Assembly: GCA_002367105.1 (NCBI GenBank) | Contig: DFCS01000009.1 | Span: 13,453-77,452 of the forward strand | Reading direction: 5' to 3' | Length of the DNA stretch: 64,000 nucleotides | Source of the DNA: Hungatella sp. UBA3048 | Lineage (GTDB): Bacteria; Bacillota; Clostridia; Lachnospirales; Lachnospiraceae | Shown: positions 8,557 to 17,569 of the stretch, in pieces | Layout: the number at the start of each line of letters is the position of its first letter | How positions within the stretch are numbered: position 1 is the stretch's first letter | Program-made: the position numbers and the translations under genes | Notes under the pieces: generated by a model | What the model saw: the letters and a program-made list of their open reading frames with translations, nothing else | Told to the model about the DNA's origin: nothing | Database searches by the model: none

Positions 8557-9900
8557 ATGAAAAGAGCAATTGGTATTATCATGGCTGCAGGTATGGCTGC
8601 AATGGCGGTCACAGGCTGCGGAAGCGGTTCCCAGACACAGGCCACCACCGCACAGTCGACTGCGGCCGGCGGAGAGACAACCAGCGGGGAAACGTCTGCT
8701 CCGGCAGAAAACAAGGAAGCACAGGTGATCACTTTCTGGTACAACAACACAGGGGATGAAGCGTCTGTCTATGAGAAAGCCATCAGTGAGTACAACGCTT
8801 CCCAGAGCAATTATAAGGTGGAAGGATTAAGTGTTACGGATGCACAGAAAGTTATCGTAGCCATGAGCAGCAACGAATCCCCCGATGTCATCAAAATAAG
8901 CAACCAGACTGTAGTGCAGTATCAGAAGAATGGCTTGCTGGAAAACCTTCAGCCATATGCAGACAAGGAATCCTTTGATTCCTCCATTTATTCCGAGCAG
9001 GCTATGAATGCAAATACCATTGACAGAAACATTTATGCCCTTCCCCTTGATGCATATACCATCCAGATGTATTACAACAAGGAGCTGTTAAAGGAAGCCG
9101 GATATACCGAGCCGCCAAAAACCATGGAAGAGATGTATGAGATGGCAGTAAAGGCTACGAAGGTAGATGGCAGCGGAAATATTGAGGTGCTTGGATATCC
9201 CTTGTTCCCATATGCCTCTGCCAGACAGGAGCTGATCTACGGCTTTGGCGGAAGATGGTGGGATGAGGATTCTAATGTCACTCCTGATAACGCAGGCATT
9301 TTAGACAGTCTTAATATGAACGTAAAATACAGAAATCAGTTTGGCGGAAAAGCTCTTGATGGGTTTATCGGTACGGCAAATACAAACCGCTATACAGAAC
9401 AGGATATGTTCTTCCAGGGCAAGCAGCTGTTCCGTCTTGACGGTTCCTGGCTGCCGACCATGATGAAGAATTTTAATTCTACCGTTGATTACGGCATTAC
9501 CTTAATTCCCGGTACACAGGCAAATCCGGAGCTGAGAGGAATCAGCCGCTATGAGACTGACTCTGTAGCAGTACCTGCAATGGCTAAGAATAAAGACGGA
9601 GCCTGGGACTTTACAAAATGGCTCTGCAGTCAGGAAGGCGCCAAGATCATAGACCTTGGAACCGGTAATCTTCCGGCTGTAAAAGCGTTATACGATGACG
9701 CTGATATCAAGGCAGTTCCCGGATTTACAGAATTTATTGACGCTCTGAAGCAGGAAAAGGGTATTCAGTATCCGGTTATGGCAGATTATGATGAATACAT
9801 ATCCATGATCAATGCAACACTTGATACCGTATACTCAGGGTCTAAGACTCCTGAAGAGGCACTGAAAGCTCTTGCAGGACAAAGCGCTAATTTAAAATAA
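8557..9900 (+). CDS. Extracellular solute-binding lipoprotein of CUT1 sugar ABC transporter
   Basis: 447 aa family-1 solute-binding protein. The N-terminus is a lipoprotein signal with lipobox AVTGC (Cys21), followed by a Ser/Thr/Ala-rich linker and the binding domain, starting ITFWYNNTGDEASVYEKAI. Motifs such as MYYNKELLKEAGY are typical of oligosaccharide binders. It is the first gene of the operon with AGGAGG upstream. The hydrolases encoded downstream suggest a mannose- or glucose/glucosamine-containing oligosaccharide ligand, but the ligand cannot be read from the sequence. Confidence 0.93.
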   Translation: MKRAIGIIMAAGMAAMAVTGCGSGSQTQATTAQSTAAGGETTSGETSAPAENKEAQVITFWYNNTGDEASVYEKAISEYNASQSNYKVEGLSVTDAQKVIVAMSSNESPDVIKISNQTVVQYQKNGLLENLQPYADKESFDSSIYSEQAMNANTIDRNIYALPLDAYTIQMYYNKELLKEAGYTEPPKTMEEMYEMAVKATKVDGSGNIEVLGYPLFPYASARQELIYGFGGRWWDEDSNVTPDNAGILDSLNMNVKYRNQFGGKALDGFIGTANTNRYTEQDMFFQGKQLFRLDGSWLPTMMKNFNSTVDYGITLIPGTQANPELRGISRYETDSVAVPAMAKNKDGAWDFTKWLCSQEGAKIIDLGTGNLPAVKALYDDADIKAVPGFTEFIDALKQEKGIQYPVMADYDEYISMINATLDTVYSGSKTPEEALKALAGQSANLK

Positions 9901-9914
9901 CAATTCACTTATTA

Positions 9915-9953
9915 AGGGCGCTGCAGGCAGAAATCTGCATAATGCAGTGCCCT
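9915..9953 (+). terminator. Intercistronic hairpin after the lipoprotein gene
   Basis: AGGGCGCTGCA (9915-9925) pairs with TGCAGTGCCCT (9943-9953, one G-U), with a smaller inner stem and no T tract. Position and form suit a 3' stabiliser or attenuator that keeps binding-protein mRNA above permease mRNA. Confidence 0.55.
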
Positions 9954-9981
9954 GATCTTTATGTTTGAGAGGGGAAAAGGA

Positions 9982-10905
9982 ATGAAGGGACGAAACGCGA
10001 CACAGCGGGATTTTATAAATGGGCTGCTGTTTTCATCTCCGTGGATTCTGGGCTTTCTGGCTTTTAGTGTATATCCACTGATAAGCTCTCTGTATTACAG
10101 CCTTACAAAGTTTAATGCCGTAACAGCTCCGCAGTGGGTGGGACTTGATAATTACAAAGACATCTTTAGTGATCCTCTTGTTTGGAAGAGCTTGGGAAAT
10201 ACCTTATTTATGGCCTTTGTATCTACGCCCATCAACCTGTTCGTAGCGCTGCTTCTGGCCAGCATCGTATGTGCCGGTTTTAAGGGGCGGGGTTTTGTCA
10301 GGACAGCATTTTTCCTGCCTTCCGTAATCCCCATGGTTGCGGCGACTATGGTATGGATCTGGATGTTTGACCCTACCTACGGCTACATCAATAACGTATT
10401 AAGCTGGTTTGGAATCAGCGGACCGGCATGGCTTATGGATGCCCATTATACCAAATGGGCGCTGGTTCTCATGGGAACGTGGAATACCGGTACCATGATG
10501 CTGGTCTGTATGTCAGCGTTACAGTCCGTGCCAAAAAGTTACTATGAATCGGCCGAGATCGACGGAGCCGGAAAGGTTTCCAGATTTTTCTATATTACAG
10601 TACCATGTATTGCTCATGTTCTTGTGTATCAGGCCATTTTAAGCACCATAAATGCATTCCAGTATTTCCAGCAGGTATACATTATTATTACTGCAAATGC
10701 CGGAGTAAAAGGCGGAAGTGCCGCCGGCGGCCCTGAGAATTCCATACTCATGTATCCGCTGTATGTATTCCATAATGCATTTACCTATTTAAAGATGGGT
10801 AAGGCTTCGGCGATGGCGTGGCTGCTGTTTGTCATTGTTGCGATTCTGACGGTTATTATGACAAAGGTAACAAGAAAAGCAACAGAAAATGCCGGAGGTG
10901 AATAA
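9982..10905 (+). CDS. CUT1 ABC transporter permease (MalF-like)
   Basis: About 307 aa with six predicted membrane segments, starting with FSSPWILGFLAFSVYPLISSL. The cytoplasmic EAA loop that docks the ATPase reads SAEIDGAGKVSRFFYITVP. Start at 9982 is preferred over the in-frame ATG at 9961 because GAGGGG lies at 9968-9974. It pairs with the next permease; no ATPase gene is in the operon, so a shared MsmX-type ATPase encoded elsewhere is inferred. Confidence 0.93.
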   Translation: MKGRNATQRDFINGLLFSSPWILGFLAFSVYPLISSLYYSLTKFNAVTAPQWVGLDNYKDIFSDPLVWKSLGNTLFMAFVSTPINLFVALLLASIVCAGFKGRGFVRTAFFLPSVIPMVAATMVWIWMFDPTYGYINNVLSWFGISGPAWLMDAHYTKWALVLMGTWNTGTMMLVCMSALQSVPKSYYESAEIDGAGKVSRFFYITVPCIAHVLVYQAILSTINAFQYFQQVYIIITANAGVKGGSAAGGPENSILMYPLYVFHNAFTYLKMGKASAMAWLLFVIVAILTVIMTKVTRKATENAGGE

Positions 10906-10907
10906 GG

Positions 10908-11732
10908 ATGAAGAAATATATAAGCAAAATTTTATTTTTTGCTATGGTTGCCGTGCTGGCTTTGATTTTCATATCACCCTTTATGGTAATGGTGCTCACT
11001 TCTTTCAAAACCAACAACGATGCATTCACCATTCCGGTAAGGCTGTTTCCCCGTGAATGGGTGAAGGAAAACTATCCGGCAGCCTTTGCAGCGATCCCAT
11101 ATTTTAAGTACATGGGAAATACGGTGTTTATTACGGCCATTTCACTCATAGGCCAGCTTCTGGTCACTCCTATGGTTGCATATTCACTGGTGAAAATCAG
11201 ATGGAAAGGCGCTGATATCATCTCAGGCCTGGTCATGGCGACGATGATGATACCCATAACAGTTACCATGGTGCCATTGTATAAGATTTATTCTAAGCTG
11301 GGACTTACCAATACATACGTTCCCTTAATCCTGCCTGCATTTTTTGGAAAAGCATATTATATTGTTATTGTCCGGCAGTTTTTTGCAGGCATTCCTAACA
11401 GCCTGATTGAGGCCGGGAAAATTGACGGTGCCACAGAATTCCAGCGCTATTATAAAATCGCACTTCCCCTTTGTAAGCCGGTTTTGACTACGATTGGGAT
11501 ATACGCCTTTTTAGATGCGTGGAGTGATTATTTATATCCTTTGATTTTTATAACAAAGCCAGGAATGTATACCCTTTCTCTGGGACTCCAGCAGTATATG
11601 AGTGAGTATTCCATAGACTGGTCAAGGCTGATGGCGGCAGCAGTTGTATTTGTTCTTCCGGTCATTGTATGCTTTGCGGTTTTCCAGAAAAACTTTGTGG
11701 AAGGAATTGCAACCAGTGGCTTAAAGGCGTAA
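10908..11732 (+). CDS. CUT1 ABC transporter permease (MalG-like)
   Basis: 274 aa inner-membrane permease with about six membrane segments and the EAA loop IEAGKIDGATEFQRYYKIALP. It starts 2 bases after the preceding permease stop. It forms the translocation pore together with the upstream permease for the substrate captured by the lipoprotein. The C-terminal tail is short (VEGIATSGLKA), typical of MalG-like subunits. Confidence 0.93.
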   Translation: MKKYISKILFFAMVAVLALIFISPFMVMVLTSFKTNNDAFTIPVRLFPREWVKENYPAAFAAIPYFKYMGNTVFITAISLIGQLLVTPMVAYSLVKIRWKGADIISGLVMATMMIPITVTMVPLYKIYSKLGLTNTYVPLILPAFFGKAYYIVIVRQFFAGIPNSLIEAGKIDGATEFQRYYKIALPLCKPVLTTIGIYAFLDAWSDYLYPLIFITKPGMYTLSLGLQQYMSEYSIDWSRLMAAAVVFVLPVIVCFAVFQKNFVEGIATSGLKA

Positions 11733-11747
11733 TGAGCAGGTGAAACT

Positions 11748-14279
11748 ATGCGAAAAACACAATCATTAAATGGAGTTTGGGAATGGCATTCTAAAGGATC
11801 CTCCCACGATGCCGTATATACGGGAGAAGTGCCGGGAACGGTGATCAGCCATATGCTGGAACATAAGCTGATCGAGGATCCATATTGGAGATGCAATGAG
11901 TATGCTGTCCGGGAATTGATGGCAAATGATTATCTTTATAAGAGAAGCTTTACGGTGACAGGAGAGGATTTGGAATTTTCCCGCGCAGAACTTGTCTGCG
12001 CCGGGATTGATACCATTGCCTCCATCTGCATCAACGGCTGTCTGGTTGCGGAGACCAGGGATATGCACAGAACCTACCGTTTTCCGGTAAAGGATCTTTT
12101 ACAGGAAGGAGAAAACCGGATAGAGGTTTTATTTCATTCCCCGCTGAATTTTGTAAGGAAAGAGGATGAAGGAAATGATATCTTCTATGCCTCTACCGGA
12201 TGCATTCACGGAAATGCAGCACTTCGCAAGGCCCACTATATGTTTGGATGGGACTGGGGTCCGCAGCTTCCTGATATGGGAATCTTCCGGGATATAGCCA
12301 TCGAATATTTCAGCGAAGCAAAAATCCAGGATGTCCATATCAGGCAGGAGCATGAGAGCAGCGGCAGAGTAGGGCTGAAATTTGAAGTAAAAACAAAGCA
12401 GTTATCCTCTTTTGAAGAAAAACGGGAAAACAGGCAGGCATGGCTTACCGAGACTGAAATAACAGATCCGGAAGGCAGGCTTGTATCCAGGACAGTTCGT
12501 AACAGTGAAGAATGGCAGTATGAAGAAACCATTCCGGAGCCACGGATATGGTGGCCAGGCGGTTTGGGAGAGCATCCCTTATACAGGGTGAATATCCGCC
12601 TGCTTGATGAGGCGGGAACCTGCCATGATACCTATGACTGCCGGATCGGCCTTCGGACCGTGACCGTCAGCACGGATAAAAATGAATACGGAAACGAGTT
12701 TGCCATTACGGTAAACGGAATAAAAATATTTACCATGGGAGCGAATTATATCCCGGAAGATAATATTTTAACAAGGGTGTCGAAGGAGAGGACTGCACGG
12801 CTGATCGAAGACTGTGCTGCCGCAAACTTCAATTGCTTAAGAGTCTGGGGCGGAGGTTATTACCCTGATGACTATTTCTATGATAAATGCGATGAAGAAG
12901 GAATATTAATCTGGCAGGATCTGATGTTTGGATGCAATGTCTATGCATTAAAAGACACGTTTGAAGAGGACATTGTGGAAGAAACAAAGGACAATGTCCG
13001 CCGTTTAAGGCACCATGCTTGTCTGGCCCTGTGGTGCGGAAACAATGAAATGGAATGGGGCTGGGCAGATGAGTGGGCAAGGCTGAAAGGCCATCACCCA
13101 AAATATAAAGCGGACTATACAAAAATCTTTGAATATATTCTTCCCCGGGCAATTAAAGCCTGTGATGACACTACCTTTTTCTGGCCATCTTCTCCGTCCT
13201 CAGGAGGAGCCTTTGACAATCCCAATGCGACCAACCGGGGGGATCAGCATTACTGGGAGGTATGGCATTCAGGAAAGCCGTTTACGGAATATGGGGATTT
13301 CAGCTTTTGCTCAGAATACGGATTCCAATCCTTTCCGCACAGCAAAACCATAGCCTCCTTTACCCTGCCGGAGGATCGGAATATTTTCAGCAGGGTCATG
13401 GAATCCCACCAGAAAAACCCGGCGGCAAATGGAAAGATATTAAACTACATAGCAGATTACTTCCTTTATCCTAAGGATACGGATTCTCTGGCATATATCT
13501 CCCAGATCCTTCAGTTAAAGGCCATTGAGTATGGCGTGGAACACTGGAGAAGAAAACGGGGGCAATGCATGGGTTCTCTTTACTGGCAGCTTAATGACTG
13601 CTGGCCGGTGGCCTCCTGGGCGAGCATTGACTATTACGGACGCTGGAAAGCGCTCCATTATGGAGCACGCAGGTTTTATTCGCCTTTTACCATTTCCATC
13701 GGTGAAGAGAAGGAACTATCTCCTCATGTTTCCTATTATATTCATAATGATACCAGGGAGGAACAGCAGTGCAGAGCGGAAATCCTTCTCATGGACCATG
13801 GGTTTCGGGTATTATGGGAAGAAGCATGGGAAGGGGAACTGCCGGCGTTGTCGGTATTAAAGTGCATGGAAACGGATTTTTCCCCATGGACTGATGATGA
13901 GGCCCTTTGTTCTTCTGTTTATTCCGTATTCCGGCTATACAGGGGAGAAGAACTGCTAACGGAACGGACGGTGCTGTTTGTAAAACCAAAGCATTTTGAT
14001 TATCATACCCCTGCTTATGATGTTTCGGTTTCAGAGTCAGAGCATAGCTATGATATTACGGTGAAAGCTTCCTGTTTCTGTCAGTATGCGGAGCTTTATT
14101 TTAAAGACTTTGATGCTATTTTCTCTGATAACTTTTTTGATATCACTTCACCGGAAGGAGTTACGGTTCACGTAAGCAAAAAAGACTTTAAAGAACAGAT
14201 GAGCTCGGACATGTTGAAAGAAAACCTGGCGGTGCGAAGTGTGGCTGACAGTTATGAAAGCTTGGAAGGGAGGAAATAA
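11748..14279 (+). CDS. GH2 beta-mannosidase-type glycoside hydrolase
   Basis: 843 aa glycoside hydrolase family 2 protein of the beta-mannosidase subgroup. Order: sugar-binding jelly roll (about 10-190, with YMFGWDWGPQLPDMGIFR), immunoglobulin-like domain (about 200-310), TIM barrel (about 320-620), and C-terminal beta domains. The acid/base is Glu434 in WCGNNEMEW and the probable nucleophile is Glu523 in FCSEYGFQSFP. There is no signal peptide, so it should act in the cytoplasm on imported oligosaccharide. It follows the transporter by 15 bases. Specificity for beta-mannoside is by subgroup resemblance; related GH2 activities are possible. Confidence 0.9.
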   Translation: MRKTQSLNGVWEWHSKGSSHDAVYTGEVPGTVISHMLEHKLIEDPYWRCNEYAVRELMANDYLYKRSFTVTGEDLEFSRAELVCAGIDTIASICINGCLVAETRDMHRTYRFPVKDLLQEGENRIEVLFHSPLNFVRKEDEGNDIFYASTGCIHGNAALRKAHYMFGWDWGPQLPDMGIFRDIAIEYFSEAKIQDVHIRQEHESSGRVGLKFEVKTKQLSSFEEKRENRQAWLTETEITDPEGRLVSRTVRNSEEWQYEETIPEPRIWWPGGLGEHPLYRVNIRLLDEAGTCHDTYDCRIGLRTVTVSTDKNEYGNEFAITVNGIKIFTMGANYIPEDNILTRVSKERTARLIEDCAAANFNCLRVWGGGYYPDDYFYDKCDEEGILIWQDLMFGCNVYALKDTFEEDIVEETKDNVRRLRHHACLALWCGNNEMEWGWADEWARLKGHHPKYKADYTKIFEYILPRAIKACDDTTFFWPSSPSSGGAFDNPNATNRGDQHYWEVWHSGKPFTEYGDFSFCSEYGFQSFPHSKTIASFTLPEDRNIFSRVMESHQKNPAANGKILNYIADYFLYPKDTDSLAYISQILQLKAIEYGVEHWRRKRGQCMGSLYWQLNDCWPVASWASIDYYGRWKALHYGARRFYSPFTISIGEEKELSPHVSYYIHNDTREEQQCRAEILLMDHGFRVLWEEAWEGELPALSVLKCMETDFSPWTDDEALCSSVYSVFRLYRGEELLTERTVLFVKPKHFDYHTPAYDVSVSESEHSYDITVKASCFCQYAELYFKDFDAIFSDNFFDITSPEGVTVHVSKKDFKEQMSSDMLKENLAVRSVADSYESLEGRK

Positions 14280-14281
14280 AG

Positions 14282-15403
14282 ATGGGACTTACACAGGAAC
14301 AGATACAACAGTTAGAGACACCCTGCCTGGTTATTGATGTAGATCTGGCGGAGAAAAATATAAGAAGGATGCAGGAAGCAGCTGATCAAGCCGGCTGCCG
14401 GCTGCGCCCTCATATCAAGACCCATAAAATGCCCTTATTTGCCGAAATGCAGATGAAGGCCGGTGCAAGCGGGATCACCTGTGCTAAGGTAAGTGAAGCT
14501 GAGGTTATGGCTGACGGGGGCATGGAGGATACTTTCATTGCTTATCCTATGGTCGGAAGTTTCCGTATCCAGAGAGCGATTGCATTGGCAAAAAGGATCA
14601 AAAGGCTTATTTTGACCATTGACAGCCTGGAAGGTGCCAAGGCGCTGAATCAGGCAGCTTCTGACCAGGATATGATCCTGGAAGTACGTATGGAGATCGA
14701 TACGGGAGCCGGACGCACGGGAGTGCCCATGGACCGGGCGGTGGAGCTGGCCCTGGCCCTTAAGCAGATGAAGCATTTAAAGCTTACAGGTATATTTACG
14801 TTTAAGAGCCTGATCCTGTCAGGCAAGCCAACGGAGGACAATTTGATGGCTGCCGAGGAAGAAGGAAACATGATGGCTGAGACTGCCGGGATGTTGAAAG
14901 ACGCGGGAGTAGAGATACAGGACATCAGCGCTGGTTCTTCCCCCACCGGTGTCCAGGTGGCACAGACGGGAATGGTAAATGAGATCCGCCCTGGTACCTA
15001 TATTTTTGATGATTTTATGCTGACCAAGGAAAAGGTGGCCCATATCAGTGAGATCGCTGTCCGGTTTTATGCGACGGTAGTCAGCTGCCAGCATTCGGAA
15101 TATGCCGTGGTGGACGGAGGAACCAAATGCTTTCCAACGGACGTGGTTCCGGGGCAGCCGCCGTTTTACTATCCCGGATATGCGGTGGTGGAAGGAGATG
15201 ACAATCTTAAGCTGTCACGGATGAATGAAGAGCATGGGATCGTCACGGCTGTAAACGGGGAGACCGGGCTGCATGTGGGTCAGGTTCTGTCCCTGATCCC
15301 CATCCATGTATGTACAGCTGTCAATATGCAGAATTCTGTTTACATTCTGGAAAATGGTTCTCTCAGAAAACAAAAAGTAGATGCAAGAGGGATGCTGATA
15401 TGA
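14282..15403 (+). CDS. D-threonine aldolase / D-serine dehydratase-like PLP enzyme
   Basis: 373 aa, alanine-racemase-type fold III PLP enzyme of the DSD1/D-threonine aldolase family. The PLP lysine lies in RPHIKTHK (residues 42-49). The C-terminal metal site of the family is visible as His342-x-Cys344 in IPIHVC, with another His in EEHGIVT. Known members cleave D-threonine to glycine and acetaldehyde or dehydrate D-serine to pyruvate and ammonia. The gene begins 2 bases after the GH2 stop with GGGAGGA upstream, and its stop overlaps the deacylase start (ATGA). RidA downstream fits an enamine or imine product. Confidence 0.88.
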   Translation: MGLTQEQIQQLETPCLVIDVDLAEKNIRRMQEAADQAGCRLRPHIKTHKMPLFAEMQMKAGASGITCAKVSEAEVMADGGMEDTFIAYPMVGSFRIQRAIALAKRIKRLILTIDSLEGAKALNQAASDQDMILEVRMEIDTGAGRTGVPMDRAVELALALKQMKHLKLTGIFTFKSLILSGKPTEDNLMAAEEEGNMMAETAGMLKDAGVEIQDISAGSSPTGVQVAQTGMVNEIRPGTYIFDDFMLTKEKVAHISEIAVRFYATVVSCQHSEYAVVDGGTKCFPTDVVPGQPPFYYPGYAVVEGDDNLKLSRMNEEHGIVTAVNGETGLHVGQVLSLIPIHVCTAVNMQNSVYILENGSLRKQKVDARGMLI

Positions 15404-17010
15404 GTTTTATTCTGATCAAAAACGGACTGATTTATGACGGAAGCGGAGAACTGCCGTATCAGAGCGATATCCTGATAGAAGGGGAAAAAATTATTGAAAT
15501 TGCCCCGGATATTGAAAAGGAAGGCGCCCAGGTAATCGATGCTTCCGGGAAGGCGGTAACTCCTGGCTTCATTGACATACACCGGCATTGCGATATTGCG
15601 CCTTTTACCAACCCTCATTTTGGGGAAATAGAGCTGGCCCAGGGGATTACCACCACCTTTGTGGGAAATTGCGGTCTTGCGCCTGTGCCTTCGGTTCCTT
15701 CGTGGAGGAAGGAACTATATGATTACCTGGAGCCGGTAACCGGAAGACTTCCTGATGATCTGGCATTTGAAACCTATGAGGACTACAGGAAAGCCCTGGA
15801 AGCAGCAGACCTGCCGCTCAACATGGGATTTTTTGCGGCTTCGGACAGCATCAAGGTAGCTTTAAAGGGGTTTGGGAGCAAGGAATACACAGAAGAAGAA
15901 CTCAAAAAGGCTCAGGACTATGTGAAAGATGCATTGGCCCAGGGAGCCTTTGGGGTTACACTGGGAATCATGTATCAGCCGGAATGCTATTCAAACAGGG
16001 AGGAGCTTACGGCAGTTGTAAAGGCAGTTGCAGGAAATGGAGGCATTCTCTGTACCCATATCCGGGGAGAGGGAGACAGCCTGGTGGAGTCGGTGGAAGA
16101 AGTGATCGATGTGGCGGCAAAGGCAGGGGTTCCCCTAAATATCAGCCATTTGAAATCAACGGGAATCAAGAACTGGAACCGCAAGATATTTGAGGCGATT
16201 CAGAGGATTGAACAGGCCAGGGAATCAGGTCAGGATGTTACTGCAGATTTTTATCCCTATGACGGCGGTTCCACCACACTTCAGTCCCTTCTTCCGCCAA
16301 CCATTATGGAAGAATCCTTCGAAACTCTGGTAAAAGGATTATCAAGCCAAGAGGGGAAGCAGAGGCTGCGCTCAGAGTTAAATAAGGTTCACCAGGGCTG
16401 GGATAACATGTCGGAAAGCATTGGCTGGGACCGGATCATCATCAGCTCCGTCACTCTTGAAAAAAATGCCTTTATGCAGGGGCAGACAATCGGAGCGCTG
16501 TCGGAAAAGCTGGAATATGAAGAGCCTTCCGATCTGGTTGCAGACTTACTTGTGGAGGAAAACGGGAAAGTGGGAATTATTGTGTTAAGCATGTCCCGGC
16601 AGGATGTGGATGCAGTGTCCCGCCTTCCATTTACTTTGTTAATTTCTGACTCCCTGTACGGCGGTGACGGAAAGAACGCCCATCCCCGTCTCCTTGGGAC
16701 GACTGCCAGATTTATAAATGATTTTGTTATAAAGCGAAAGGTGCTGTCCATGGAGCAGGCCATCAGTAAGATGACTTATCAGCCTGCAAAACGGATGGGC
16801 CTGGAGGACAGGGGGCTTTTAAGGCCCGGATACCAGGCAGATGTGCTGGTATTTCAGCCGGAGAGTTTCTTAGATCATGCGGATTACACCGGAAAGCATG
16901 ACCCGTGTACGGGCATGGACCTGGTGCTGATGGGAGGAAAACGAGTGTTTACAAACGGCAATCTTGTGGACCGCGCCAGTGGGAAGCTGTTAAGAAAGGG
17001 CTTTAAATAA
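15400..17010 (+). CDS. N-acyl-D-amino-acid deacylase (D-aminoacylase, amidohydrolase family)
   Basis: About 536 aa, D-aminoacylase/D-glutamate deacylase family, hydrolysing N-acyl-D-amino acids to the free D-amino acid. Metal-site features: GFIDIHRHCD (His61, His63), the family cysteine in GNCGLAP, histidines in CTHIRGEGDS and NISHLKSTG, and the aspartate region SDSLYGGDGKNAHPR. The start at 15400 overlaps the previous stop and has AAGAGGG upstream; a longer frame from 15310 lies inside the preceding gene. The product would feed the PLP enzyme. The acyl group accepted is unknown; a glycan-borne acyl or amide is possible here. Confidence 0.88.
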   Translation: MSFILIKNGLIYDGSGELPYQSDILIEGEKIIEIAPDIEKEGAQVIDASGKAVTPGFIDIHRHCDIAPFTNPHFGEIELAQGITTTFVGNCGLAPVPSVPSWRKELYDYLEPVTGRLPDDLAFETYEDYRKALEAADLPLNMGFFAASDSIKVALKGFGSKEYTEEELKKAQDYVKDALAQGAFGVTLGIMYQPECYSNREELTAVVKAVAGNGGILCTHIRGEGDSLVESVEEVIDVAAKAGVPLNISHLKSTGIKNWNRKIFEAIQRIEQARESGQDVTADFYPYDGGSTTLQSLLPPTIMEESFETLVKGLSSQEGKQRLRSELNKVHQGWDNMSESIGWDRIIISSVTLEKNAFMQGQTIGALSEKLEYEEPSDLVADLLVEENGKVGIIVLSMSRQDVDAVSRLPFTLLISDSLYGGDGKNAHPRLLGTTARFINDFVIKRKVLSMEQAISKMTYQPAKRMGLEDRGLLRPGYQADVLVFQPESFLDHADYTGKHDPCTGMDLVLMGGKRVFTNGNLVDRASGKLLRKGFK

Positions 17011-17086
17011 ATAGAAGGAACCCCCTTCCAGGCATACTTATATGCCTTAAGAAGCCGGGCAGAAAAAAGGAAAGAAGGAAACAGAC

Positions 17087-17548
17087 ATGAATATTTATGA
17101 AAAACTGAAGGAACTTAATTTGGAGATCCCGGCAGCTCCGCCTAAAGGAGGAGTATATGCCCCGTGCCAGGAATTTGGAAACAACCTGGTATACATATCA
17201 GGCTGCGGGCCGGTGATCGGAGGAGAAGGGATTCGTGGAAAGCTTGGAAATGAATTTACCACAGAAGAAGGAAAAGCCTTTTCCAGAGATGCCATGTTAA
17301 ATGTTCTTGCAGTGTTACAGGATAAAATCGGGGATTTAAACCGGGTAAAACGCGCAATTAAAATTCTTACCTTTGTGGCTAGTGCAGATACTTTTTATGA
17401 GCAGCCGGCTGTGGCTAATGGTGGAAGTGAATTACTGTTACAGCTCTTAGGCCAGGATAATGTACCGGCCCGTTCAGCCATCGGCGTCAACGTATTGCCT
17501 GGAAATATTCCTGTTGAGACGGAAGCTATATTTGAAATTGAAGAATAA
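17087..17548 (+). CDS. RidA-family enamine/imine deaminase
   Basis: 153 aa YjgF/YER057c/UK114 family protein. RidA enzymes hydrolyse reactive 2-aminoacrylate-type enamines released by PLP dehydratases. The conserved Arg that binds the carboxylate is present (Arg129, PARSAIGV), as is the C-terminal VETEAIFEIE strand. The N-terminus is longer than classical 128-aa RidA, matching the subgroup found with D-amino-acid genes. It lies 76 bases after the deacylase; the gap holds a small AGGCATA/TATGCCT hairpin. Confidence 0.9.
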   Translation: MNIYEKLKELNLEIPAAPPKGGVYAPCQEFGNNLVYISGCGPVIGGEGIRGKLGNEFTTEEGKAFSRDAMLNVLAVLQDKIGDLNRVKRAIKILTFVASADTFYEQPAVANGGSELLLQLLGQDNVPARSAIGVNVLPGNIPVETEAIFEIEE

Positions 17549-17569
17549 TCTTTTGGATGAGGGATAAAA

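Noticed and set aside
15310..15399. N-terminal extension of the D-amino-acid deacylase
   Set aside because: It overlaps the previous gene and adds residues foreign to the family; the ATGA start at 15400 is better supported.
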